A DNA stretch of 64,000 nucleotides from Butyrivibrio sp. Su6. Lineage in GTDB: Bacteria > Bacillota > Clostridia > Lachnospirales > Lachnospiraceae. The position numbers and the translations under genes were made by a program. Position 1 is the first letter of the stretch; the number at the start of each line of letters is the position of its first letter. This document shows positions 51,337-59,133 of this stretch, piece after piece. The notes beneath the pieces were generated by a model that saw only the letters and a list, made by a program, of their open reading frames with translations, did no database searches and was not told the origin of the DNA. The stretch is from assembly GCF_900108105.1 (NCBI RefSeq), contig NZ_FNUR01000001.1, positions 496,001-560,000 of the forward strand. Reading direction: 5' to 3'.

Positions 51337-52755
51337 ATGAAGAAATTTATGGATGAAGATTTCTTATTACAGTCAGAACCAGCTAAAAAGCTTTATCATG
51401 ATTATGCTGAAAACATGCCTATACTCGACTACCACTGTCACATAAGTCCAAAGGAGATCGCTGAAGATCGTCACTTCGAGACTATCACACAGGTTTGGCT
51501 TGGAGGAGATCACTACAAATGGCGTCTCATGCGTGCATTTGGCGTAGATGAAAAATATATGACAGGCGATGCTTCTGATAAGGATAAGTTCCTTATGTTT
51601 GCAAAATGCCTTGGCAAAGCCGTAGGCAACCCACTCTATCACTGGGCACACCTCGAGCTCAAAAAGTATTTCGGATATGACGGAGTTCTTAACGAAAAAA
51701 CAGCTGAGGAAGTATATGATATTTGCAACAAAGTACTTCAGTCTCCAGATATGAGTGTTAGAAAGCTCATTAAAATGTCTAACGTTACTTTGATCTGCAC
51801 AACAGATGACCCTATCGATACACTCGAGTGGCACGACAAGATCAAAGAAGACTCTACTTTCGATGTTAAGGTTCTTCCAGCATGGAGACCTGACAAGGCT
51901 AAAAATATCACTAAGCCTGAATTCACAGATTACATTGCTAAGCTTTCAGAAGTAAGCGGTGTTAAGGTTGATTCTTTCAAATCCCTTAAGGATGCTCTCA
52001 GAGTAAGACTTGATTACTTTGCTTCAAAGGGATGTAACGTAACAGACCACGCTCTTGAATATGTTATGTACAGACCTGCTTCAGATGAAGAAATCGAGGA
52101 GATCTTTGCAAAGAGACTTCGCGGTGAAGAGATTTCATATGAAGAAGATCTTAAGTTCGAAACAGCGTTCATGCTCTTTGAAGGCGAAGAAATCGCAAAG
52201 AGAGATTGGGTAATGCAGCTTCACTTCGGTTGCAAACGTGATAATAACACTCCTATGTATGAAAAGCTTGGTCCTGATACAGGTTTTGATACTATCGGTG
52301 CATATTATCCAATGGGCGAGCTTGCTGATTTCCTCAATGCTCTTCATGTAAAGAACTCTCTTCCAAAGACTATTCTTTACAGCCTTAATCCAAGCGATAA
52401 CAAGATTATCAACACTACTCTCAATGCATTCAACGAGGGACCTGTTGTTGCCAAGATACAGCAGGGAAGCGCTTGGTGGTTCAACGATACAAAGCTTGGT
52501 ATGGAACAGCAGCTAGAATCAGTTGCAGAATCCGGCAACCTTTCCGGTTTTGTTGGAATGCTTACAGATTCAAGAAGCTTTACATCTTACACAAGACATG
52601 ATTACTTCCGCAGAATCCTTTGCAATTACCTTGGAAGTCTTGTTGAGAATGGCGAGTATCCTGAATCAGATCTTGATATTCTCGGAGAGATTGCTGCAGA
52701 TATCTCCTACAATAATGCTGTAAGATACTTCAAATTTCCTTTAGAAACGAGATAA
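51337..52755 (+). CDS. uxaC: glucuronate/galacturonate isomerase
   Basis: A 472-residue uronate isomerase, converting D-galacturonate to tagaturonate and D-glucuronate to fructuronate. Metal-binding His pair in LDYHCHISPKEIAED, plus TTDDPIDTLEWH and SLVENGEYPESD near the end. Length is right for UxaC. The start is the ATG at 51337 with AAGGAGG 8 bases upstream; the open frame extends 18 codons further into the operator region. First gene of a two-gene unit with the LacI regulator. Confidence 0.97.
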   Translation: MKKFMDEDFLLQSEPAKKLYHDYAENMPILDYHCHISPKEIAEDRHFETITQVWLGGDHYKWRLMRAFGVDEKYMTGDASDKDKFLMFAKCLGKAVGNPLYHWAHLELKKYFGYDGVLNEKTAEEVYDICNKVLQSPDMSVRKLIKMSNVTLICTTDDPIDTLEWHDKIKEDSTFDVKVLPAWRPDKAKNITKPEFTDYIAKLSEVSGVKVDSFKSLKDALRVRLDYFASKGCNVTDHALEYVMYRPASDEEIEEIFAKRLRGEEISYEEDLKFETAFMLFEGEEIAKRDWVMQLHFGCKRDNNTPMYEKLGPDTGFDTIGAYYPMGELADFLNALHVKNSLPKTILYSLNPSDNKIINTTLNAFNEGPVVAKIQQGSAWWFNDTKLGMEQQLESVAESGNLSGFVGMLTDSRSFTSYTRHDYFRRILCNYLGSLVENGEYPESDLDILGEIAADISYNNAVRYFKFPLETR

Positions 52756-52759
52756 TTTT

Positions 52760-53782
52760 ATGAGCAACCAGATGACTATTTATGACATATCCAAAAAGGC
52801 CGGCGTTTCTATTGCTACCGTTTCAAGAGTTTTAAACGGTAGCACCAACGTTAAGCCCAAGACACGCAAAAAAGTCATGGATATAATTGAACAATACGGC
52901 TATAAACCAAATGCTTTCGCCAGAGGTCTCGGCCTTAATTCAATGAAAACAATCGGCATTTTATGCGCTGACGCTTCTGACCTTTACCTGGCAAAGGCTT
53001 TATACTATATTGAGCAAAACCTGAGAGAAAATGGTTATAATTCTGTTCTTTGCTGTACCGGATATGAGATGGATTCCAGAAAAGAATCCCTTAATCTTCT
53101 ACTCTCACAGCATGTAGACAGTGTCGTAATGGTCGGTTCAAACTTTATCATGAATAATCCCGAAGACAACATGTATGTCAACGATGCTGCCGCTTCTGTC
53201 CCCATAATGCTTCTTAATGCTGATTACGACTGCAATAATGTGTATTGCACATTATGTGATGATTACAAGGCAACGCAGGATGCCACAGAGAAAATGCTCA
53301 ATGCAGGCCTCAAAAACATCCTTTACCTTTACAACAGCAATTCATATTCAGGATTAAAAAAGCTGGCCGGATATCAAAGCGCTCTGTTGTCTCATGATAT
53401 AGCAGTAAAAAAAGAACTGCTTCAATGTTTCAAGGGATCAAATGAAGATATAGACGGGGTTAAAAACTTTATAGAAAAACTCTATTTAAAGGGTGTGAAA
53501 TTCGATGGAATTATAGCAAGTGATGACTTTTTAGCTGTTGGTGCAATGAATTTTGCAAGAGCAAATAAGATCAAGGTTCCATCAGAGCTACAGATCATTG
53601 GATACAACAATTCCATCCTTACTCATTGCTCAGAACCTCCTATCTCTTCTATTGATAATCGTCTTGAAGATATGTGCATACAGCTTGTTAAGACCCTTAT
53701 TGGAACCCTTTCTCAAAATGAAATGCCTCAGAAAACTATTTTCTCCGGTGAACTTATTGAGCGAGGATCCACAAAACTATAA
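52760..53782 (+). CDS. LacI-family transcriptional regulator (probable uronate regulator)
   Basis: A 340-residue LacI protein: helix-turn-helix at about 4-30 (TIYDISKKAGVSIATVSRVLNG), hinge (YKPNAFARGL), then a periplasmic-binding-like effector domain (TIGILCADASDLYLA, FDGIIASDDFLAVGAM). It begins 4 bases after the uxaC stop with only a weak ribosome binding site, so translation is probably coupled. Palindromes at the uxaA and uxaC promoters and before the transporter genes are its likely targets. The inducer is presumably a uronate or its keto acid. Confidence 0.93.
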   Translation: MSNQMTIYDISKKAGVSIATVSRVLNGSTNVKPKTRKKVMDIIEQYGYKPNAFARGLGLNSMKTIGILCADASDLYLAKALYYIEQNLRENGYNSVLCCTGYEMDSRKESLNLLLSQHVDSVVMVGSNFIMNNPEDNMYVNDAAASVPIMLLNADYDCNNVYCTLCDDYKATQDATEKMLNAGLKNILYLYNSNSYSGLKKLAGYQSALLSHDIAVKKELLQCFKGSNEDIDGVKNFIEKLYLKGVKFDGIIASDDFLAVGAMNFARANKIKVPSELQIIGYNNSILTHCSEPPISSIDNRLEDMCIQLVKTLIGTLSQNEMPQKTIFSGELIERGSTKL

Positions 53783-53784
53783 AA

Positions 53785-53827
53785 AAATACCCTCAGCATA
53801 GTTTTCTATGTTGAGGGTATTTTTTTT
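53785..53827. terminator. strong terminator after the LacI-type gene
   Basis: AATACCCTCAGCATAG pairs with CTATGTTGAGGGTATT around a TTTT loop, followed by a run of T on the plus strand. Its minus-strand exit also has a T-run, so it can serve the convergent DUF2798-like gene. Confidence 0.93.
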
Positions 53828-53841
53828 ATTATCAAGTGTTA

Positions 53842-54336
53842 TCAAGCAGCTTTTTCCGCTTTATTTCCTTTAAAAAATGTCTTCATAATAGCTCCAAATA
53901 CATTTCTCACAAGTGGACCGGCAAAGAAAATCTGCCAGCAAAGTGCCATTGGGAAATTAAAGGCTGTTGTCTGAAGCCATACGCTGACAAATTCACTGCC
54001 TGCATTCTTGAAAAGAATTGTTGCTGCAAGGCTCATAAGTGGGCACATAAGGCATACAGACATTGATGAAATAGCAAGTATGATCATGATCATTGGATCC
54101 TTACCAGGAGTTACAAATCTAAAAGCAAGAATCTGAGCAAGCTTTCCAACAAATAAAAGCTCAAGCACTACAGCTATAGGCCACATGATAATAATCTCGC
54201 CAAAAGCTGCCAGGAATACAAAGTTCTGAAGTCCGCCTACACTCATTGAAATGTTGTAAACGATCATGGCATATACCATAACGAATGCCATTAAAGCAGT
54301 AAAAAACACATCCTGTAATTTGCTCTGTGGTAACAT
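53842..54336 (-). CDS. DUF2798-like four-helix membrane protein
   Basis: A 164-residue membrane protein with four predicted helices (about 10-32, 40-66, 80-108, 115-145) separated by short polar loops, and a basic C-terminal tail (FFKGNKAEKAA). The layout and the segments FFTALMAFVMVYAMI and LAAFGEIIIMWPIA fit DUF2798 proteins, whose function is unknown. It stands alone, ending at the two-way terminator. Confidence 0.65.
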   Translation of the reverse strand: MLPQSKLQDVFFTALMAFVMVYAMIVYNISMSVGGLQNFVFLAAFGEIIIMWPIAVVLELLFVGKLAQILAFRFVTPGKDPMIMIILAISSMSVCLMCPLMSLAATILFKNAGSEFVSVWLQTTAFNFPMALCWQIFFAGPLVRNVFGAIMKTFFKGNKAEKAA

Positions 54337-54417
54337 AAAATAAGTTCCTCTCTTTCTTAAACGGGAAGACCTCTGTGTTGTTCGTTATCACCCGGCAAAG
54401 GATGTGCGTTTCCAATA

Positions 54418-54479
54418 ATACCTTGAAATCTTCAAATCTTTTTTTCAGCGATTTTCGATTATAACAGATTTCAAGGTAT
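54418..54479. repeat. 13-base inverted repeat upstream of the DUF2798-like gene
   Basis: ATACCTTGAAATC (54418-54430) and GATTTCAAGGTAT (54467-54479) are perfect inverted copies with a 36-base loop. The loop contains a minus-strand TATAAT facing the DUF2798-like gene. There is no T-run on either side, so a simple terminator is unlikely; it lies 15 bases from the mnmA stop. Confidence 0.5.
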
Positions 54480-54494
54480 CATGTAAGTGTTTTT

Positions 54495-55583
54495 TTAAAT
54501 ATTGGAAATAATTCCACCGCCAAGAACATAATCTCCATCATATAAAACAGCAGATTGTCCCGGAGTTATAGCTCTTTGAGGTTCATCAAAAGTAAATATG
54601 GCACTTCCATCATTATTTATGCTGCAAACTCCCGGCTGTTCCTTGTGTCTGTACCTGATCTTGGCACTGCATCTAAACTCATTTTCAGGAGCCTCACCCG
54701 TTATCCAATGAAAATCTCTTATGTGAACTTCTCTTTTAAACAGATCCTCATTGTCACCGAGAACAACCTGATTATTCTGAACATCAAGTTTTGTTACATA
54801 TAATCTCTTTTTATCAGGGATTCCAAGGCCACGTCTCTGACCTATTGTATATCCTATAATTCCTTTGTGCTGCCCCAAGACATTTCCGTTTACATCAACA
54901 AAATCGCCCTTTGGATACTCTTTTCCTCTATAGCGCTTGATCATAGCTTCATAGTCACCGTCAGGCACAAAACATATATCCTGGCTTTCACTCTTATGAG
55001 ATGTAACAAACTCTTTTCCCTCAGCAATTCCTCTCGCCTCAGTCTTGGTGTACTCACCAAGTGGGAAAAATGTATGAGAAAGCTGCTCTTCAGTAAGATC
55101 ATAGAGCACATAACTCTGATCTTTATTTAAATCCTTGGCCTTAAGCAGATAAAAATGCCCATCTTTTTCTTCTATCCTTGCGTAATGACCAGTGACAATA
55201 TAGTCAAAGCCCATCTCTCTTCCCTTTTGGTAAAGGATATCGAATTTCAGATACTTGTTGCATCTGATACAGGGATTAGGTGTCTCTCCTCTCTCATAGC
55301 TGCATACAAAGGGTTCAATGACATTCTCTCTGAACTCAGCTTCATAATGATAAATCTGGTAATCAATCCCCAGTCTGTCACACACTGCTCTTGCATCCTG
55401 AGTATCCGCCAGGCTGCAGCAAGTATCAAAAAGGTCCTTACCTACCATATCATTTTCATAAAGGCGCATAGTACAGCCCATACAGTCATATCCCTTATCT
55501 ACCATAAGCGCAGCCGCTACACTTGAGTCAACACCGCCGCTCATAGCTATTAATGCTTTTTTACTTAAATTACTGCTTGTCAT
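54495..55583 (-). CDS. mnmA: tRNA-specific 2-thiouridylase MnmA
   Basis: A 362-residue PP-loop enzyme that makes 2-thiouridine at U34. The ATP pyrophosphatase loop is SGGVDSS (15-21). Catalytic cysteines are in NPCIRCNKYLKF and SQDICFVPDG; other marks are FDYIVTGHYAR and IGQRRGLGI. Length is typical. Confidence 0.96.
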   Translation of the reverse strand: MTSSNLSKKALIAMSGGVDSSVAAALMVDKGYDCMGCTMRLYENDMVGKDLFDTCCSLADTQDARAVCDRLGIDYQIYHYEAEFRENVIEPFVCSYERGETPNPCIRCNKYLKFDILYQKGREMGFDYIVTGHYARIEEKDGHFYLLKAKDLNKDQSYVLYDLTEEQLSHTFFPLGEYTKTEARGIAEGKEFVTSHKSESQDICFVPDGDYEAMIKRYRGKEYPKGDFVDVNGNVLGQHKGIIGYTIGQRRGLGIPDKKRLYVTKLDVQNNQVVLGDNEDLFKREVHIRDFHWITGEAPENEFRCSAKIRYRHKEQPGVCSINNDGSAIFTFDEPQRAITPGQSAVLYDGDYVLGGGIISNI

Positions 55584-55628
55584 AAATACTTTTCCTATCC
55601 AAAAACTCGAAATCTTACTTATATTATA

Positions 55629-55664
55629 AAGAAATAGCCCTTATACAACAACGTACAAGGGCTA
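55629..55664 (-). terminator. terminator after mscL
   Basis: On the minus strand TAGCCCTTGTAC pairs with GTATAAGGGCTA around a 6-base loop, followed by TTTCTTTAT, 36 bases after the mscL stop. Confidence 0.75.
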
Positions 55665-55699
55665 CAATACAACATTTTTATCAAAAAGACAATTCAAAT

Positions 55700-56182
55700 T
55701 TAAAGCTCAGATGTGCAATGAGGGCATCTGCTTGCCTCGATATTGATCTCACTCTTACAGCGAGGGCAGATCTTAGTTGTAGGAGCAGCTTCCTCCTCTT
55801 CCTTTTTGATCTTATTACTTACAGAATTCATAAATTTAACAAGAAGGAAAATAACAAAAGCCATCAATACAAAATTGATAACTACAGTAATGAATGTTCC
55901 ATAATTAAGTGTTGCAGCACCAGCCTCCTTTGCAGTTTCAAGGGTTGCATACTGTGATCCGTCAAGACTTACAAACATGTTGTTGAAGTCTATTCCACCT
56001 GTCAAAAGGCTTATCACCGGCATGATAATATCATCTACAAGTGATGTAATTATCTTCTGGAAAGCCCCGCCTATGATAACACCGATAGCCATATCCATTA
56101 CATTACCACGCATTATAAACTCACGAAATTCCCCTGCAAGGCTCTTCCCCTTGCCTGCAACTTTTTTAATATCCTCTGTCAT
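55700..56182 (-). CDS. mscL: large-conductance mechanosensitive channel with C-terminal zinc ribbon
   Basis: A 160-residue MscL, the turgor-release channel. TM1 is at about 30-55 within EFIMRGNVMDMAIGVIIGGAFQKI, TM2 at about 95-118. The usual C-terminal helical bundle is followed by a short acidic linker and two CxxC pairs (CPRC at 139-142, CPHC at 153-156), a zinc-ribbon tail. The start is the ATG at 56182 with GGGAG 8 bases upstream; an ATG five codons earlier overlaps that site. Confidence 0.94.
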   Translation of the reverse strand: MTEDIKKVAGKGKSLAGEFREFIMRGNVMDMAIGVIIGGAFQKIITSLVDDIIMPVISLLTGGIDFNNMFVSLDGSQYATLETAKEAGAATLNYGTFITVVINFVLMAFVIFLLVKFMNSVSNKIKKEEEEAAPTTKICPRCKSEINIEASRCPHCTSEL

Positions 56183-56265
56183 TTTGTTTTCTCCCATACA
56201 ATACTAAAAATTTTAGTTACCTAAGTGAAATTATAGCACTAAAAATTTACCTTGCCCACTTGAAA

Positions 56266-56293
56266 TTGTGCGCCAATAAAAGTAAAATATAAT
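56266..56293 (+). promoter_or_regulatory. tRNA-Gly promoter
   Basis: TTGTGC (56266-56271), 16-base spacer, TATAAT (56288-56293), about 19 bases upstream of the mature tRNA 5-prime end. Confidence 0.65.
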
Positions 56294-56311
56294 AGTTGTG
56301 TGACAAGCAAT

Positions 56312-56382
56312 GCAGGATTAGTACATCGGTAGTATATTAGCTTCCCAAGCTAAGGAGGCGGGTTCGATTCCCGTATCCTGCT
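56312..56382 (+). tRNA. tRNA-Gly (anticodon CCC)
   Basis: A 71-base cloverleaf. The acceptor stem GCAGGAT pairs with ATCCTGC (56375-56381) with discriminator T. The anticodon stem-loop is TTAGC-TTCCCAA-GCTAA, giving anticodon CCC (reads GGG, glycine). The T arm carries GGTTCGATTCC. CCA is not encoded. The last two bases are shared with the first arm of the palindromic element that follows. Confidence 0.95.
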
Positions 56383-56520
56383 TAAACCAAGCGATGCAAT
56401 AAAACAGACAGGCTAGTTTTCATGTTTACATGAACAAATTAACCTGTCTGTTTTATTATACCGCGCGAACGCGCGGATGAGGATTGCGAAGCAATCCTCA
56501 TATGCATCGTTTGGTTTAAG
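56381..56520. repeat. nested palindromic element after tRNA-Gly
   Basis: A 140-base element closed by an outer inverted repeat, CTTAAACCAAGCGATGCA (56381-56398) and TGCATCGTTTGGTTTAAG (56503-56520), 17 of 18 pairs. Inside are three further hairpins: AATAAAACAGACAGG / CCTGTCTGTTTTATT (56398-56412, 56443-56457); CCGCGCG / CGCGCGG (56461-56476); ATGAGGATTGC / GCAATCCTCAT (56477-56501). The first can terminate the tRNA transcript and the convergent binding-protein gene. The whole looks like a small folded, REP- or MITE-like unit; no ORF is inside. Confidence 0.8.
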
Positions 56521-56598
56521 CTACTACATCTCAGCAATCCTCATATGCATCGTTTTATATAAGCTACTACACCTTCGCAATCCTCATATGCATCGCTT
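56491..56598. repeat. 43-base tandem repeat, two full copies and a partial third
   Basis: Units start at 56491, 56534 and 56577, each opening with GCAATCCTCATATGCATCG. The first unit is the right arm of the preceding palindromic element, so that arm appears to have been duplicated twice. The third copy breaks off near the stop of the downstream binding-protein gene. Confidence 0.85.
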
Positions 56599-56600
56599 GA

Positions 56601-59120
56601 TCATGAATTTTCATTTACATATATTGAAAGTCTGCTCTGTATGATATTTGCTACCTCATCAGCACTCTTCTGCCCGCTAAAGAAAGCAGAAGCTTCTTCC
56701 ATAATTATGTTGTTAACGCTTTCGTTATAAGTAATTGGTTCATGCAAACTGTTGATAAAGTCCTCTATAAACTTAACATCTTCCTGAGTTAGCGGAGGAA
56801 GCTTGATCTCCTGATCACCAATCCAATAGTATTCTGCCTCTTCTTCCTTTGTCCCATCATCATTTGTATAATACTTAACTTCTGTTGCTTCTTTTGCTTT
56901 TTTATCAAAGCTGGACTTTCTTACAGGGAAATCAAATTCAAGATTATCCTGATAATCTTCCATATAGAAAGTTCTAAGGAACTGCCATATTCCCTCTGAA
57001 TTCTTTGTTCTAGCGCTGACAGCAAGTGTCACATTAGGAGAAATTGTTGAATAGTTCTCACCTTTTTCATTAGGGAATCCAACAAATGAAATATCCTCAC
57101 CAAACTGTCCATATTTCAATCTCTTATACTGATCAAAGCCATAAATACCTGTCAAACTCAAAATTGCTTCATTTGACCTGTAAATATCGTCAAGATTTCT
57201 CTCCCAGAGTGATTCATTGTATTGTTCCGGGAAATTCTTGGTGAATTCCAAAAGCTTTATGAAGTTCTCATCTGTGAAATTGCATTTCTTATTTTCCCAA
57301 TCAATAAACTTATTTCCTGAAAAAGCAATTCCGTAGTTCATCATTTCCTGACGATTCTGCGGTCCACAGGCAAGATCATAGCTGATTCCCATGTCGGCTA
57401 TCATTTTTTCTATATCATCAACAGATAGTACATTTTTGCCCTGAGTAAGCGAAGTCTTCATAGCTACTGTTGCAATACTGAACCCAGGGACCATAAGATA
57501 CATCTTATCTCCCGTCTTAAATGCATCCATAACAGAATCAATAAATTCAGTATTTGAAAGATCCGGGTCATTTTTTACAAAACTATTAAGATCAAGGAAA
57601 AGTCCCTTATTGATGAAGCTATCAACTGGTGAATCGTTGTCAAATGTCATAATGTCCGGAATATTACCTGAAACAATGTCGAGATTAAATCTATTAGTTC
57701 CCTCGTTCCAGTTATCTTCTGTGTTATATACAGAATAGTCTACAAGCTTTATCTTATAATCCTGGTTTTCCTGATTAAATTTAACAGCAGCCTGTCTTAC
57801 AGTATAATCAATGAATGATCCCCCAAGAGTGATCACCTGCTTATCTTTTACCTGATCAGCAGGAACTTTAACAAGTCTCTCAAGAGAATAATTGTATTCA
57901 AAATCCGGTAGAACAGCTAAAAACTCTGTGTCGCTGATAGCTGCTGCTGCGCTGATCGAATAGGTTGCTGAAAGATCGGAATCAACATAGTCAAGCAATT
58001 TGGTAATCTTATCTGCCTTAAAGTCATAACCATAGATCGCTGATTCTGTACTGATATACAGATCATATCCATTACCTTCAAATACTGTCATGCTATTGTA
58101 ACGCTCAAGCGCTGCTGATTTTTGTCCTATTTCTCCTTTTTCTACATCGATAGGTGCAATTAAATAGCCATCATTTCCATACCCTGCAAGGAAAATATTT
58201 CCATTAAAGCCCTGATAGAGTTCAAGATATGAATCTTTATATTCAGTTGATTTACTTGTATCATAAACAAGGCTAAAGCCGTTATTTTCATCAAACTTCT
58301 CAATACCACGGCCATCATTTAGCAAAAGACCATACTTTTCTGAATAAACCATTCCATATATCTGGAGATAATCGCCTTCAGCAAGGTCTTTATTGATGTC
58401 GTATTTATAGAGCATATTTCCCTGAGCATCATATTTCACAAGATATCTTTCTTCCTGAGAGGGCTCATACATCTCTCCTGAATAATCATCATATGAAACC
58501 ACACTTTTTTCTAAGCTGTCATCTGCAGATGATTCTGCAAAAGATGCATCGCCCAAATCACCGGAATCTTCTAGTGATGAAATGTCATTAGCTGATTCAT
58601 TCTCATTTGCCGTATTTTCACTTGTATCTTCCGTAGATGCTTCTGTTTCAAGTGAAGATGCTTCAGATGCGCCATCTGCACTCTCTTCGTCATCCATAAT
58701 GTGCATCTCGTCATCGTCACCCCAGTCATAAATCTCTAAAAGTGCGTAGATATTTCCATCCTTATCAAAATTAAAACGGCTATAGCTCTCTCCGTTACTG
58801 TTAGGAAGATAAACTGTATTCAAACCTGAACCATCGTAGTTGAAAGAATTAACCGCAACACCTTTTCCATCTGCTCCGTAATAATCAACAGCATAAACCT
58901 TGTCTCCCGCAATCTTTACTGTTGAAATATTGTTGCCGTCAATATCAACGCCCATATCTTCAATCTTAAAAACATAATCTTTGGAACCGGATGCTGCCTC
59001 ATTTAAAAGACTATCATCTGAACCACTTTTCTCTTTTCCGCAGCCGGCGAGCATTCCAATAGCCATAACCATTGATAATGCTATCGCTCCGGTCTTTTTT
59101 AATAAACCTTTTCTTTTCAT
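56601..59120 (-). CDS. very large extracellular solute-binding lipoprotein
   Basis: An 839-residue lipoprotein with lipobox MLAGC (Cys27). Residues about 45-440 look like beta-propeller repeats (GDKVYAVDYYGADGKG; FDKDGNIYALLEIYDW; GFNGNIFLAGYGNDGYL), interrupted by an acidic Ser/Glu/Asp-rich stretch (about 138-222). From about 450 a family 1 solute-binding fold follows (QAAVKFNQENQDYKIKLVDY, GNIPDIMTFDNDSP, FSIATVAMKTSL). This is about twice the usual length. It is last in a cluster with two sugar-type permeases and MacA/MacB-like proteins. Ligand unknown. Confidence 0.85.
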   Translation of the reverse strand: MKRKGLLKKTGAIALSMVMAIGMLAGCGKEKSGSDDSLLNEAASGSKDYVFKIEDMGVDIDGNNISTVKIAGDKVYAVDYYGADGKGVAVNSFNYDGSGLNTVYLPNSNGESYSRFNFDKDGNIYALLEIYDWGDDDEMHIMDDEESADGASEASSLETEASTEDTSENTANENESANDISSLEDSGDLGDASFAESSADDSLEKSVVSYDDYSGEMYEPSQEERYLVKYDAQGNMLYKYDINKDLAEGDYLQIYGMVYSEKYGLLLNDGRGIEKFDENNGFSLVYDTSKSTEYKDSYLELYQGFNGNIFLAGYGNDGYLIAPIDVEKGEIGQKSAALERYNSMTVFEGNGYDLYISTESAIYGYDFKADKITKLLDYVDSDLSATYSISAAAAISDTEFLAVLPDFEYNYSLERLVKVPADQVKDKQVITLGGSFIDYTVRQAAVKFNQENQDYKIKLVDYSVYNTEDNWNEGTNRFNLDIVSGNIPDIMTFDNDSPVDSFINKGLFLDLNSFVKNDPDLSNTEFIDSVMDAFKTGDKMYLMVPGFSIATVAMKTSLTQGKNVLSVDDIEKMIADMGISYDLACGPQNRQEMMNYGIAFSGNKFIDWENKKCNFTDENFIKLLEFTKNFPEQYNESLWERNLDDIYRSNEAILSLTGIYGFDQYKRLKYGQFGEDISFVGFPNEKGENYSTISPNVTLAVSARTKNSEGIWQFLRTFYMEDYQDNLEFDFPVRKSSFDKKAKEATEVKYYTNDDGTKEEEAEYYWIGDQEIKLPPLTQEDVKFIEDFINSLHEPITYNESVNNIIMEEASAFFSGQKSADEVANIIQSRLSIYVNENS

Positions 59121-59133
59121 AACATCTCTCCTC

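Noticed and set aside
54480..54500. ATGTAAGTG half-site resembling the uronate operator near the mnmA stop
   Set aside because: Only one half-site is present and it is not at a promoter of the pathway.
56491..56598. CRISPR array
   Set aside because: The repeats are contiguous 43-base tandem copies derived from a palindrome arm; there are no unique spacers and no cas genes.
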